From: Galerina marginata
Taxonomy: Eukaryota; Basidiomycota; Agaricomycetes; Agaricales; Galerinaceae
Assembly (NCBI GenBank): GCA_023014335.1
Contig: JAECYW010000014.1
Span: forward strand, 310,001 to 374,000
Direction: 5' to 3'
Length of the DNA: 64,000 bases
The stretch's first letter is position 1; the number at the start of each line of letters is the position of its first letter. Shown here piece after piece: positions 53,964 through 64,000 of the stretch. The translations under genes were made by a program, and so were the position numbers. The notes beneath the pieces are model-generated. The model searched no databases. It had not been told where the DNA came from and saw nothing but the letters and a program-made list of their open reading frames with translations.

Positions 53964-54298
53964 CTGGAGAAGGAAGAGGACTAATAAGTATGACCATAAG
54001 GGAGGAGGGTGAACTCAGGTCCGGGGTGCAGTGCCACTGTATGCGCTCTCATGTACAGCCGCATGTCAAAGAGGCAGCGTGGCAAGTGCGTTATAATTAT
54101 CGATCGACGTCGACCATATAAGGTCAGGATAACTGTCGTTTTAGGCAGATGACAAGGAGGAAATGTCGCCTAGGTGAGTAGTTAACTATTTCAGAGTGAT
54201 GGCTACAGGAGGTCCATGTTAGTCTCTTGAAAATGGCTTTGTAATGATGCCCTTGCCATTCTTTTACTGTTGGTGTTCAGCGTATCTAGAACAGTCCA
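53964..54298. other. 5' flank of the NACHT-ankyrin gene
   Basis: About 330 bp with no gene; it should hold the promoter of the NACHT-ankyrin gene. No TATA box was recognised. Confidence 0.4.
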
Positions 54299-54518
54299 AG
54301 TGCCATATTCCCTTTGCGGGGTTGATGTTCGTGTTCGGGCTCATTTATCGCGGGTCTGTTCACAGATAGGACGCTCAGAATCTCTGAAGTGGGTTGAGTT
54401 TGGTCTCCTGTATCGTCCATCTAACTGTCGTCGTTCGCCACAGCAGCGACCTCGGACGTCGACATTGTGGTTCAAAAGGTAGCTTCGTGGGAAACACAGG
54501 TGTTCAATTTTTCAAACT
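54299..54518 (-). pseudogene. fragment copied from the RNA14 5' end
   Basis: About 220 bp are clearly homologous to 46205-46425, which holds the first codons, start and 5' flank of RNA14. Shared landmarks are GTTCGTGTTCGGGCTCATTTA, CGCTCAGAATCTCTGAAGTGGG, GTCTCCTGTATCGTCCA and GACGTCGACATTGTGGTTCAA. The copied ATG is at 54465-54463 and is followed after 14 codons by a stop caused by indels, so it is not functional. It starts and ends abruptly, about 8 kb from the source gene. Confidence 0.88.
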
Positions 54519-54739
54519 CCAGCAATCGCCTCCACCCTCCCGCGACGTTTCCGCCGCCATTTCGACGAAAAGACCCGCCTGGCCCTAGGAGGATGCCAAT
54601 CTCGACTAAATCGTCAACTGCCCTCTCTACGAACGAGGAGGACGCCCAAGGCGCCTGGCCACGTCGTGAACCCGGACGAATCTGCAAGAGGAGAAGTCAA
54701 CAATTAGGACGTCATTGGGACAGGTTCTAGGCAATGAAC

Positions 54740-57400
54740 ATACCATAAAACCGTCTCCACTGTCGTTGCGACTGCCTGTGTCGCTCCAATTTCCCTCCGA
54801 GGCTGTCGTCGACACCCAAGAGACCTAGGTGGGACCAACCGTAGTTGGGGCCGACTGATACGAACAGCGATCTCGACTACTTCGAGTTGAGCTGCTCGTC
54901 GTCGCCCTCGGTAGAAGGTCTGGAGGCCCGGGTTAGAAAATATAGGAAACAAGGGAGGGTGGTTAGGCTTACGTGGGCAGCAACTTCAGGTCGGCGCCGT
55001 TGCGTGCTGGGTGTGTTGGCAAAAGCGGCATGGCGTGGTTGGACGTGGGTTTGCTCTTGGGTAGGTCGACAGACTCGATTATTTCCTGTCGAGTTCGTCC
55101 TCGACGTTACGTCTAGAGGTGTGGGATGTGATCAGAAAACGAGCAGAACTCTTTCCTCGAAGAACGCCTCGCGCGGAGAGGCACTTGAAGTCGTAAATTC
55201 GACGCGGTTGTCTTTCGTGGGGACCGAACCGAGCTTTAACGGCCCGAGGAACATCCGCGGAGCGTCCGTCCGCAACAACGAGCAAGCTTCTTCTCAACAG
55301 GCATAACACGCCGTACAGCTTCCTCAGCGTACATTCAAACAGACAGCAGCATAAACTGCACTGGAACCAGGAGTAGTGTAGTCACTGAAGATCATGATTT
55401 CGATTGAGCAGAGGGAACCAGCTCTGTCAGATGTAACGTGTCAGCATGATCGATGCTAGGAATGGAAGTACTTACTCTTCATGAAAATCATGAAATCGGG
55501 CAGACCAACTCCGATCGTTTCAGGCTTCAAGAGCAATCGGTCGTTGTAGTTGTATACTTGAGCATATCGCCTCTGAATCGCATTCAGAGCTGCCTCTGTA
55601 CAAAGAGCCCTGAATGAAACATATAGGGTCAGTTTTAGCTTCGAAAAAATCAACTTGAAATCGTACCCTTAACTCAGCACCTCCATACCCTTCAAGGCTT
55701 CCGTTAACTCGCTAACCCATTAATCCACTCCTTGACCTCACATCCCTTTTCGTCGTTCATATCCTCGCCTTCGTCTCGGCCCCAACACTCCCGCTTCTTC
55801 ACTTCTTCGTCATTTTGCTTAAAACCTTCTCTCTAGCTTCCAGCCCCGGTAGTAAAATTCCCGATCGAACCTTCCTGGCTTCCTAAGCGTTGGATCCATA
55901 ATATCAGGTCGATTAGAGTAGTAGCGCCAATGACGACGACTTGTCCTTGCCCATCCATGCCGTCCTTGAGTGCTAGAAGGCTGCTGACAATCAAAGCATG
56001 GATTTATCTTGTTTCGACGATCGCACAGGCGTTGACCATCGAACTCATCGAAAAAGATGACGGAAGGTTGCGAGTTTCATGCCTCCTCGAAGAGAAGTCG
56101 TAGCTGTCACTTGGCGCCCCCGACCCATTTGGAAACAGTCGGCACTTTTGCGCAAGGAGAAGGCTGGATGAAGAAAACGGTCAATTCGTCGGGTCGGCTT
56201 AGAGGAAAATAACGCGCACAAATTTGTCTGCTTCCAGTCCTGCAACCTGCAGCTTGGGCTCGAGCCAGAAGTCTCTCAGGTACCTTGGGTTCATGGAACA
56301 AAACTTCACGCGGAGAGGTGACGTTGAACCCCTGGAAGACGTTGAGTACAGTAGAAGGAGAAGCGACATCTCCTTCAACGCGTGGATGTCTAAGAAGAGT
56401 AAAAAATCATTTAGAGGGATGATTGAAAGAAACAAGGAAATATCCACTTACGATCATCCAAGCATTTCGTCAAAGGTAACAAACATTTAAGTTGACGCCA
56501 AGAGGATCAGCATCGGCTAGAGTTGTTTTGAAGGCCTCGAGTCAACTTCGATATCGAATAATGGAGAGAAACAAGTCTTACCAGTGTCACCGATTTTACC
56601 AAGATTCGATGGTATACAAGCAGCAGCAAGATGTATAGACAGCATACCACCACCGGCAACAGCTCCAGCTCCAAAAAGCGCAATCCCGCCAAAATGTTTT
56701 CATTGGGTAGTCAGAGTCCTAAGAATTAACGAAAACATGAGAGAGAAAATACAGCAATAAAAACATAAGGCACATACAGAGTCGTCTCCGTCGCATAACC
56801 CGCCTGGGATGACGTGTAGAGTAGGGCGGGTTGTCGGCCAAGCAAGACACTGGCAACCTTGAAGAGTGCTTACTTTCGTTGGGACGGATTCCAGGCGAAG
56901 AATATACCATAGGCCTGTCTGCACTGTCGTGGCAGGTGCCCGTGTCGCTTCAATCTCCCTCCGAGGTTGTCACCTACGCCGAACGCGTCTTTCCTCGCGC
57001 TCTTCGTCGTATGGGAGCCTACACACCGGGTCAACAATCCATACGAAAACTGCAAGATTAGACGGCGTACCAACCGATGGACAACGGCCTCGACTATATC
57101 CTGTCGAAGAACGGCTAACCGTACAGACAGGGATAAGGAATGAGCGCTGAGCGATCGTGGTTCGGCGGATTCACGAACAACGCGAGGAGGCTGCTGCTTC
57201 ATGGGGTCTGTACGTGCGGGATGAATGGGTTAGGAAAGAAAGTAAGAGCACAGATGGAGCCGACTTACACTGACAGCCGTCTCGACTATCTCCAGTCGAG
57301 CTGCTCGTCGTCGGTAGAACATCTAGAAATGCGGTTAGGAAAGACAGGAAATAAGGGATGGTCACTGGGCCGTGTTCGATCAGATGGATGGAACAAAACA
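54740..57400. repeat. degenerate dispersed repeat copies around the pseudogene
   Basis: Two related blocks flank the AAA-ATPase pseudogene. The block near 54743-54930 contains ACCATAA followed by CTGTCGTTGCGACTGCC, TTCCCTCCGAGGCTGTC, and GAGCTGCTCGTCGTCG. The block near 56908-57330 contains the matching ACCATAGG, CTGTCGTGGCAGGTGCC, CTCCCTCCGAGGTTGTC and GAGCTGCTCGTCGTCG in the same order. A third, weaker relative of the middle part (55028-55140) occurs at 62400-62500. Some units also read CTCGACTATxTCCxGTCGA. The nature of the element is unknown. Confidence 0.6.
55250..56695 (-). pseudogene. decayed AAA ATPase of the Yta7/ATAD2 type
   Basis: Read on the minus strand, pieces in shifting frames follow the order of Yta7-type proteins: SNLGKIGDTG near 56600, ADADPLGVNLNV near 56500, VTFDE near 56470, a ruined Walker A (LFHEPKVPERLLARA instead of LFHGPPGTGKTLLARA) near 56290, SKWVGGAK near 56110, QPSVIFFDEFDG near 56040, RKPGRFDREFYY near 55870, ELTEGYGGAELRALCTEAALNAIQRRY at about 55720-55560 in parts, LLLKPETIGV near 55520 and KKLVPSAQSKS near 55410. 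Several stops and frame changes lie between them, and the phosphate-binding Lys is lost. Yta7/ATAD2 proteins act on chromatin. The source gene is not in the window. Confidence 0.85.
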
Positions 57401-57626
57401 GGCGTGGGAGATTCGAATTTCTGAGGGTTCTCCGTGGTCGACCCACCCGGGGGGCTTGAAAACGACACAGTTTCAAGTGGCAAAGCAAATATGGTATTCC
57501 TTGGAGTATATCATTATAAGTATGGTATGTAGAGATAAATAAAAATAGGAAACTAATGAGGCATTTCTCCGCGGTCATACATCCTCCTTCACCCATACCG
57601 CCACTACCTCCACCTCGAGGTCGTCG

Positions 57627-58165
57627 TCACCGTGACTTTCTTGATCTACCCCTACCTGAATGCCGTTCAGGATTAAAGATGTGGCGGAGGAGAAAACGGA
57701 GGAGAGATCCAGCCTTGGCACTGTGTGAGGGGAAGATCTTCTCACTCTCAAGCGTGTACTTGCTTAGTTGCTTCACAGAGTGGAAAATTTCAATGGCGCA
57801 GGACTTAGTAGTCAGGTCGACGAGATTGACATGTGTGTTCATCACCACCTGAGTATCACAATCACAATTTAGATAGTAGATAGTTTGAATTTCATAAAAA
57901 CAGCTGCGCCACGTACCTGTCTACATTCTTCCAAAGTCTCCGGGATGGGTGAGATACCGATTCGTGCACAAAGTGCTTGCCAAGACATGATGCTATCAAC
58001 GTCTGTGCCGAAGGTTAGGTTGAATTCTTGCGTTAACGCGTCTGTGAAATTGTCGTAGGCTTCTGTTCTTTCGTCAGTGGGGCGTTTCAGGTCCATCACC
58101 GAGCACATGCGAGAAAACTCGTGCGTAGGTACATTATTGGGGTCGTGGATGAATGAGGGATAGTA
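57627..58165 (-). CDS. conserved fungal protein of unknown function, 3' exons
   Basis: Two exons join in frame: 58165-57917 and 57848-57627, with a 68-nt intron (GTACGT to ACTCAG). They encode about 156 residues including YYPSFIHDPNN, EFSRMCSVMD, TQEFNLTFGTDVDSIMSWQALCARIGI, ETLEECRQVVMNTHVNLVDL and a basic end. I recognise this as a common uncharacterised Agaricomycete family by the blocks FGTDV-SWQALC and THVNLVDLV, from memory only. Most family members have a further first exon with the start; here none could be joined, so the gene may be 5'-truncated. Part of its first visible exon is duplicated upstream at about 58410-58560. Whether it is expressed is open. Confidence 0.55.
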
Positions 58166-58359
58166 CTGCGAGAAAAATTGAGAGAGAGGTGCGTCGTTCT
58201 GATGCCGAGGAAAAATCAGAAAGACGAGTTCAAGGTAAGATTTGTATTGAGAAAACGCGCTGACTTACTGCGAGCTGTGGCGACACTAATTCAAGGGCTG
58301 TTTTTAAGTGATTTTGGTTATACAGAGCGTTCTATCAATAATAGGGTTGATAGCTCACA

Positions 58360-59300
58360 AATGGGCCGGGGTGGGTTTGGTCGGCGCCTTGAAGATGCTA
58401 ATACCGACGGTTGGCTGACGACGTCTGTGCCGAAGGTTAGGTTGAATTCTTGCGTTGACGCGTCTGTGGAGGCATTGTAGGCTGCATTACTTTCGGCACT
58501 GCGTGGTTTGAGGCGAGAAAACTCGGTTGTAGGTGCGTTATTGGGGTCTGAACCTGGGCATGCTGTTATATGGGCCGTCTACGTCAAAGGAGCAGAGTCG
58601 TGGCTTACAAATGGGTGATGACGGGACGGTCAAGGGCGCTGAAGGTGATGAACCTGGGGATGACAGCGCAGCCTGGATCTGTTCGAAGCCTTGGTCAAAG
58701 TTACACAGGGTGTCCGTATGAAAGTGGAGTACTGATGACTTACGTTTACGACTAGCCAAGGAAGGAGTAACTGGAGGTGCTAATAAGCCACATATGAAAC
58801 GATTATCCAGACTGTCTTCATCGAACAAAGAGAATGGCCGGCTTACAACTAGATGTCGATGGAATGGTTTGTGGCTTTACAGGTAACGGTGACAGCGCCG
58901 CACAAATCTGTTCGAAACCTGGGTCATCCGTTAAAGGCGATATCTGTATCTAAGGAGAAAACTTCCGCCTTACGACTGAGCTTGGGAGGTGCAACTTGGC
59001 GCGCTGCCTTCAACGGAACGATTCGGGGGTTTGAAGATGGTGAAGCTAGGGCTGCACGAATTTGTTCTAAGCCTGCATATAATGTTATATGGGGTGTCTA
59101 TGTACGAAGAGGGACTCTCGGCTTACGATTGGACTTGGACTGAGATGGGCGGATTTGGGACTGCGTCATGTTGCGCTTCAGAGTTCCATAAACAAACATC
59201 TCAGCCGCGTCTTGTGTTGGGAACTTTTTATATATGGCGCTGGGATAGCCCTTGGTTTGGGCTTCGCAGTCTGTCCTATGAAGAGCGTGTTAGCTATCAG
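58360..59300. repeat. degenerate tandem repeats upstream of the small conserved gene
   Basis: Part 1 (58410-58560) repeats the exon at 58000-58140: GTCTGTGCCGAAGGTTAGGTTGAATTCTTGCG is present at both in long matching runs, as is GAGAAAACTCG-TGTAGGTxC-TTATTGGGGTC. Part 2 (58560-59160) has three loose copies of a unit marked by CTTACxAxTG, a GATCTGTTCGAAGCCT-like phrase (58676, 58906, 59064) and GGGTGTC. Some stretches read as peptide repeats on the minus strand (FEQIQAALSSPG). Confidence 0.55.
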
Positions 59301-62300
59301 TTTGTATGACTCGACAACTTGAACATTTGAAGCTCGAGGAGGGGACGGCCCACCATGTTGTGTAAATTCCGATCGTTCTTCCATTCTTGACGCCGTAAAA
59401 CCCTGCTTTTGTTCGCGTTGGAGGCATTCTCGACTTATGTGAAGACTGCGACACGTTATGGAGTGAAGGACAGGTAGTTTGACAGAATGCGTAAACAACC
59501 TTAATTTATTTAAGTAGCGCTGAGAGTCACCTGATCGTGACGAGCTCGTGAAGCTTCAGAAGTTCTCACCACTCTAGCACATGTATACATCAACCTTCAC
59601 GTCTTCGTTGACGTTCTCTGGGTCTCTCGTCCTCCTGGGCTCCCGCTTCTGGTTTTGAGGCACTGAAACTCGGATGTGTATGGTGTTTGTGACGTGTTGG
59701 ACCAGTGCAGGCGTGGATAGGTCGGAAAGTGGAGGCTGAAGCTGAAGCTGAAGGTCGTTTGAGCACGGATTATAATAACATTTTGCCTGAACGAATCTTC
59801 GGTCATCTTAGAATTCGTATACCATCCATGTCGAGTTTCTTTAGCAAATGCAACTCATACTTAAGAGCTCATGTGTGTATATGACGTCCTGGCGACTGCA
59901 AGGACCAATAGGACAGAAGATAATCGCTATATCATAAAGGTATGTATAGAGGCTACAGTCTTTTCCATATTTTGGCTAACCGTTTGCGTAGATATAACTC
60001 ACGAGGTTTCGAGCGTTAAATCGCCTTTTCGAGACTTAAACGTTTAAACCCTCTCTCAACCCTGTCCTGGCACGCTCGAAGACCCCTTCGCGTTCAATCT
60101 CGAATTCGACATGGATAATACCTATACTTTTCGCTCGGGTTGAAATCATCGGTTCTGCCAACCAAGAAGAACCCGAACAGCACCTCGCGCCGCTCTGGAG
60201 TCTGCAATCTGAACCAGGTACTGATGTCGTGTTTAACAAGCAACTCCAAGGCTCAAGGCTCCAGCTGAGGCTCGCCGTATCCACCGCGAACGACTGAGGG
60301 CGTCGAAGTGGACCTACTCGAGTATACGTGCGGAGTAGCGGTTCGATGTTTCGTCTTGATCTCCATCTGCCATCTAGAATCAGAAAGGAGCGACATGTTC
60401 GGTATTCCTTGTCCTGTTTTCTTCTTTCTTCATGCTGGGTCTGATCGAGTTTTCTGGTCTAGGGCGACAACGTACTCTAGTCGACCAGTGGCATTCGAGC
60501 TTCGGCGAATTTCAGTTTTCAGGTTTCAGGTTCCGAGCACAATGCCGAGAACAAGAACGGAAATGAAAACAATGATGCCGCCACCTCGTCGTTATCGATG
60601 ACTCAACAGCACCTCAAGTGGCAGGTAGTCAAGGAACCTATCGCCTACATACTCATATCGCAAAATGTGTACAATACAATCACGAGAACGCCCCTTTCAA
60701 GTTCAAGTTGTTCGGGATGCGGTTTTGATGTGGAGTAATCGACGGCTCGCAGTGGGACGCGGAATGTGGATGGGGTGAATTCGAGTTGAAAGGTTTACGC
60801 GTTTGTGCTTTTTGCGCTTGCTCTGGCGATTTCGTCTGCGACGTGGGTACTGTGCTGTGGGGTGCGTGCATTTCTTTGTTTTCTCCTCAGTCTTCTGTTT
60901 TTAATTTCGGTTTTAGGTCAGTCCAGATCCCAGGATAAGCATCAACGATGTCAAGAGGAAGAGGAGGAGAAGAGTGCGGTTTGAAGCTTTGAAGGCACAC
61001 ACACAGACTCTGTCTCTAAAGTGTCAAGCCCGAGAATGGGACTGGTAATGAAAGCTATCCTTTCCTTTCGATCTGTAAGTGCCTGATTCTCCTATTTTTT
61101 TTTGTGTCCATACTGATTGTGCATATTACAGTGAGCCTACAAGTTGCTAGCCGACACCCAAATCGACTTCGACTCACTCAAGATGCTGTTTTTTTCTGAC
61201 GACGAGTGGAAAATAAATGCAGGCATTGTAAACTAAATTTAGTTCTAGTCTGATAAGGCTGAAATGGAAGGAACCGAGGTGGAGAAGACGGTGCGAGCAG
61301 ACGTGGGCAGTTGGGCGGAGGACTGAGGACGGATAATGACGATGCTCATGTTCGATGAACTCTGAAAATTTGAAGCTTCATGCGTCATGCTCGAGTCGAA
61401 TGGCAAACTCGAGTGCATCGACGGCGTCGAGGTCAGACCTGCAGCTCGATCGCTTGATCCACCCATCGTCACGCGCCACCCAAAACCAACCCCTCGACAC
61501 TCCTACAAAAGCTACCCCGCCCGGGGCTGAGTATATGCGCTCGAACGCTGGCATGGCATGATGGAGCTCAAGGCGGCAGCCCGTAATTCGCCTGCCGCTC
61601 TCTCTACTGCCGTCTGGCACTTACAAACCTCTCAACCCCGACGCCTTCTGAAAGCCCACGCCGCCGGCCCATCTCCGCATCCTCTAACCCCCACCTGAAC
61701 ACTTCCCGCTGTTGTCCTTAGGCTTGGTGTCAGCCATGCTGACTGGCGCCGGCCCTCCAACCTTCTTCATTCATCCCGAAGACGCGAATGAACGCCCCCA
61801 ACTACCCTGTGCACCCCTAGTCTTCTTACAGGGCTATTGGCCGACGTTTCAACGGATTTGGGTCGGCAGAGGAGAGGAGAGCGGAACGCGGAAGACTCAC
61901 CAGATGCATCACGAAACGAGTCTTATCGACTCCTTCGCCTTCTTATTTTTTCCACCACCGCCGACTCATCTGCCAGCCCATAGGCCCACCTGCCGCTCCT
62001 CTGTCACCGCCCCGAACAAAAATTACTCGTCGCCGGTGCCGTCACTCACTGCTAGGGCTGCTTCACTATTTGCCTTGGTTGGCACGACTCGCAGTCTAAC
62101 TACCTTTACAAAATGCGGTCCTTACAACATAATCGGTGCCAACGCGCGCCATCGCTGCCATTCACGACCGTCAACACGAGTGCCGTGTCCGGTTGACACT
62201 TCTCCACCCCTCCTCATCTGTGGCATATGCCGCAGCCCAGCCCATTCTCCACCTCCTCCCGACACGGATCAATCTATGTTGAATTTGGGTTCGAAACATT

Positions 62301-63375
62301 GTCGAAATATTTTGAACTGGCTGACTTTACGAATGGCAATTCTCGAACACTGAACAAGGCTACAGTAGGACCTCGACTATTCAGTGTTGGTGGTCCGGAT
62401 GGGTCAGGACAGGCGGTATGGCATGGTTAGACGTGACAGAACAGTGGCTTCGCCGTTGCTGATACGTCTAGCGCCCGGGATGTGGTTAGAAAAGGAGGAA
62501 CCTGAACGTGGTTGGGAGGACTCACGGGCGAAGCGGGAAGGCGGACGGTGGCCGTGACTGCTTCCTCTCGGGGCGGTCTTTTGTTCAGCTTGTGGTGTCG
62601 GGACCGTTCTTTTTCGGGGTTGTGGCGGGCTCGCGGGCAGGACAGATCATGTTGGAGGCGGCGGCACAGCGTTACCCTCGGAGGTTGGAGGCAATGTAGC
62701 CAGTCGAGGCGCGATGGGTGGAAGCAGAAGTGGTGGAAGGTTGAACGTTGAGTACCAACGACAACAGAAATGGAACGATACCCTCCACACCTGCGCGATA
62801 GGTTCCAGCTGCTGTGAGGACGCCTGGCGCAACGGACCTCGCAGATGGTCGGTGTATTTGCCTGTCGTTATTGTGTCGTGGCGGCAAACGCGGGGTTGCA
62901 TGGCTTAGCTGCACGGCGGGGGTCGTTTCCGTACATGGTGTATTCCCCCTCACCCTTCCTAGACCTCGAATTTCTGGTTCACATCCCTCAATGGAAGGGA
63001 GGAGCTCTCGGAACGGTGTCGAGTGTTGCTTCGGCCATGTTGGGTGAGGCTGGTGGGAAGACAGACGGAAGGTCGACTTAGCTGGAGGGCAGAAAGGAGC
63101 AGGGGGGTGGTTGAAACGGGCTAACAAAAGAGCGATGACCAGGACCGAAATAAAAGTAACCTAAATTTGTCCAAAATCGACACTTATAGTGCTTCTGTCA
63201 TTCCTATTTCAAAGCGCCAGGTCAGATTTCTGTATAATCTTAATCTGTACAACACGTATGCTAATCGACAAAGATAAGAGACTAGAATGACGGTGAAAAA
63301 GGAGTGCTCAGTGAGTGACAAATTGGCTTGGAAGCTTGGAATTGAATTGAAGCTCAACGACATTCCAGGTCCACC
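59301..63375. other. 4-kb stretch without a supported gene
   Basis: Only short frames were found; the longest plus-strand frame (61712-62353) is Pro/Ser/His-rich with no start context or motif. GC content is uneven, with (G/A)-rich blocks near 62500-62700. The segment 62360-62520 is related to 55010-55140 (AGCGGCATGGCGTGGTTGGA and GxTACGTCTAG phrases). From about 63250 the sequence matches the 3' flank of the NACHT-ankyrin gene at 49870-49992. Confidence 0.4.
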
Positions 63376-64000
63376 CTAAGTACTACTGGCTGATATAACG
63401 GCAGATGAGGCTTCCTGGGACCTGAGAAAAGGGAATGGGATGAGTATCATGAACCAATAAGTAGTTGCATCTCTATGTAAGTCGACTCACTGTTTTGCCT
63501 CTGTAAGCAGCTTCCGGATAGTAGGATTTTTCGCCCGCGATATTGCCAATTCATTCACCTGTGCCCCCTTCTCAAGCAGTAGAGTCACGACCCCTTTGTG
63601 ACCTCCATACGACGCTGCCTGGAGGGCGTTCCCATAAAATCCTCCTTGTGTGTTCACATTTGCCCCCTTCTCAAGCAACAGATTCATGATTCCTTTGTGT
63701 CCTCTCCACGAAGCCGCCTGGAGGGCGTTTCCAAAAATTCCTCCTTGTGCGTTCACGTTTGCCCCCTTCTCAAGCAGCAAATTCACAGTCTCTTTGTGAC
63801 CTCGAAACAATGCTGCCTGGAGTGCGTTTCCATAAAATCCTCCTTGTGCATTCACATTTGCCCCTTTCTCAAGCAACAGATTCACCATCCCTTTGTGACC
63901 TCCACATGCCGCTGCCTGGAGCCCATTTGCATAATGTCCTCCTTGTCCATTCACATTTGCCCCCTTCTCAAGCAGCAGATTCACGATCCCTTCGTGACCT
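63376..64000 (-). CDS. NACHT-ankyrin-type protein, 3' end (paralogue of 49993-53963)
   Basis: The gene continues beyond the window. Visible are the end of a large exon (64000-63491) and the last exon (63421-63376, 46 nt, the same size as in the first copy), with a 69-nt intron. About five ankyrin units are seen (NALQAASYGGHKGVVTLLLEKGANVNxQGG), then NPTIRKLLTEAKQ and the short tail SQEASSAVISASST. The first copy ends NPTIRKLLTEALEKQ and SQESSSAVIAAGSA. The 3' flank is also shared (GGAGTGCTCAGTxAGTGAC near 63302 and 49931). Whether an N-terminal NACHT domain exists cannot be seen here. Confidence 0.85.

Noticed and set aside
61712..62353. Plus-strand frame of 213 codons
   Set aside because: Pro/Ser/His-rich, no domain, no start context, in a repeat-rich zone; probably chance.

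Overview
The window reads as nuclear DNA of a basidiomycete mushroom-type fungus (Agaricomycetes likely). Genes are packed on both strands and cut by many short introns of about 46-83 nt with GT-AG ends and CTRAY-type branch sites. The gene content is typical of that group: F-box-like proteins, a NACHT-ankyrin STAND protein, a short heme-thiolate peroxidase, GH92 and DUF4246. All exon joins given here were worked out by hand from reading frames and splice signals; there is no transcript evidence.

Left part (1-19.8 kb), mostly housekeeping: the 3' end of the rRNA-processing kinase GRC3, a hypothetical gene, a Ser-rich hypothetical gene, an F-box gene that shares a 153-bp divergent promoter with a 15-exon kelch/DUF4110 gene, a second F-box gene, a DUF4246 gene, a membrane-protein gene (paralogue 1), an ER-type TPR-DnaJ co-chaperone (DNAJC3-like) and an intron-containing tRNA-Gly(GCC).

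20.06-26.46 kb is a full-length non-LTR retrotransposon on the minus strand. It has intact ORF1 (zinc knuckles) and ORF2 (endonuclease-RT-RNase H), a terminal A-tract and a target-site duplication. A 17-bp minisatellite lies just beyond it.

27-46.4 kb: membrane paralogue 2, a GH92 alpha-mannosidase, a PalI/SUR7-like protein, an O6-alkylguanine-DNA alkyltransferase, a decayed second GH92 copy, a heme-thiolate peroxidase, membrane paralogue 3, a conserved hypothetical gene and RNA14 (mRNA 3'-end processing).

46.4-64 kb is a low-gene-density accessory zone. It has a 12-exon NACHT-ankyrin gene and, at the right edge, the 3' end of a close paralogue. Between them are a broken copy of the RNA14 5' end, a decayed AAA-ATPase of Yta7/ATAD2 type, a small gene with a duplicated exon and several degenerate repeats. 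The zone looks like a birth-and-death region around STAND receptor genes.

The most notable items are the three diverged paralogues of an unassigned four-helix membrane family, the NACHT-ankyrin pair with its surrounding gene fragments, two GC-AG introns, and an iron/2-oxoglutarate-oxygenase-like residue pattern in the DUF4246 protein.
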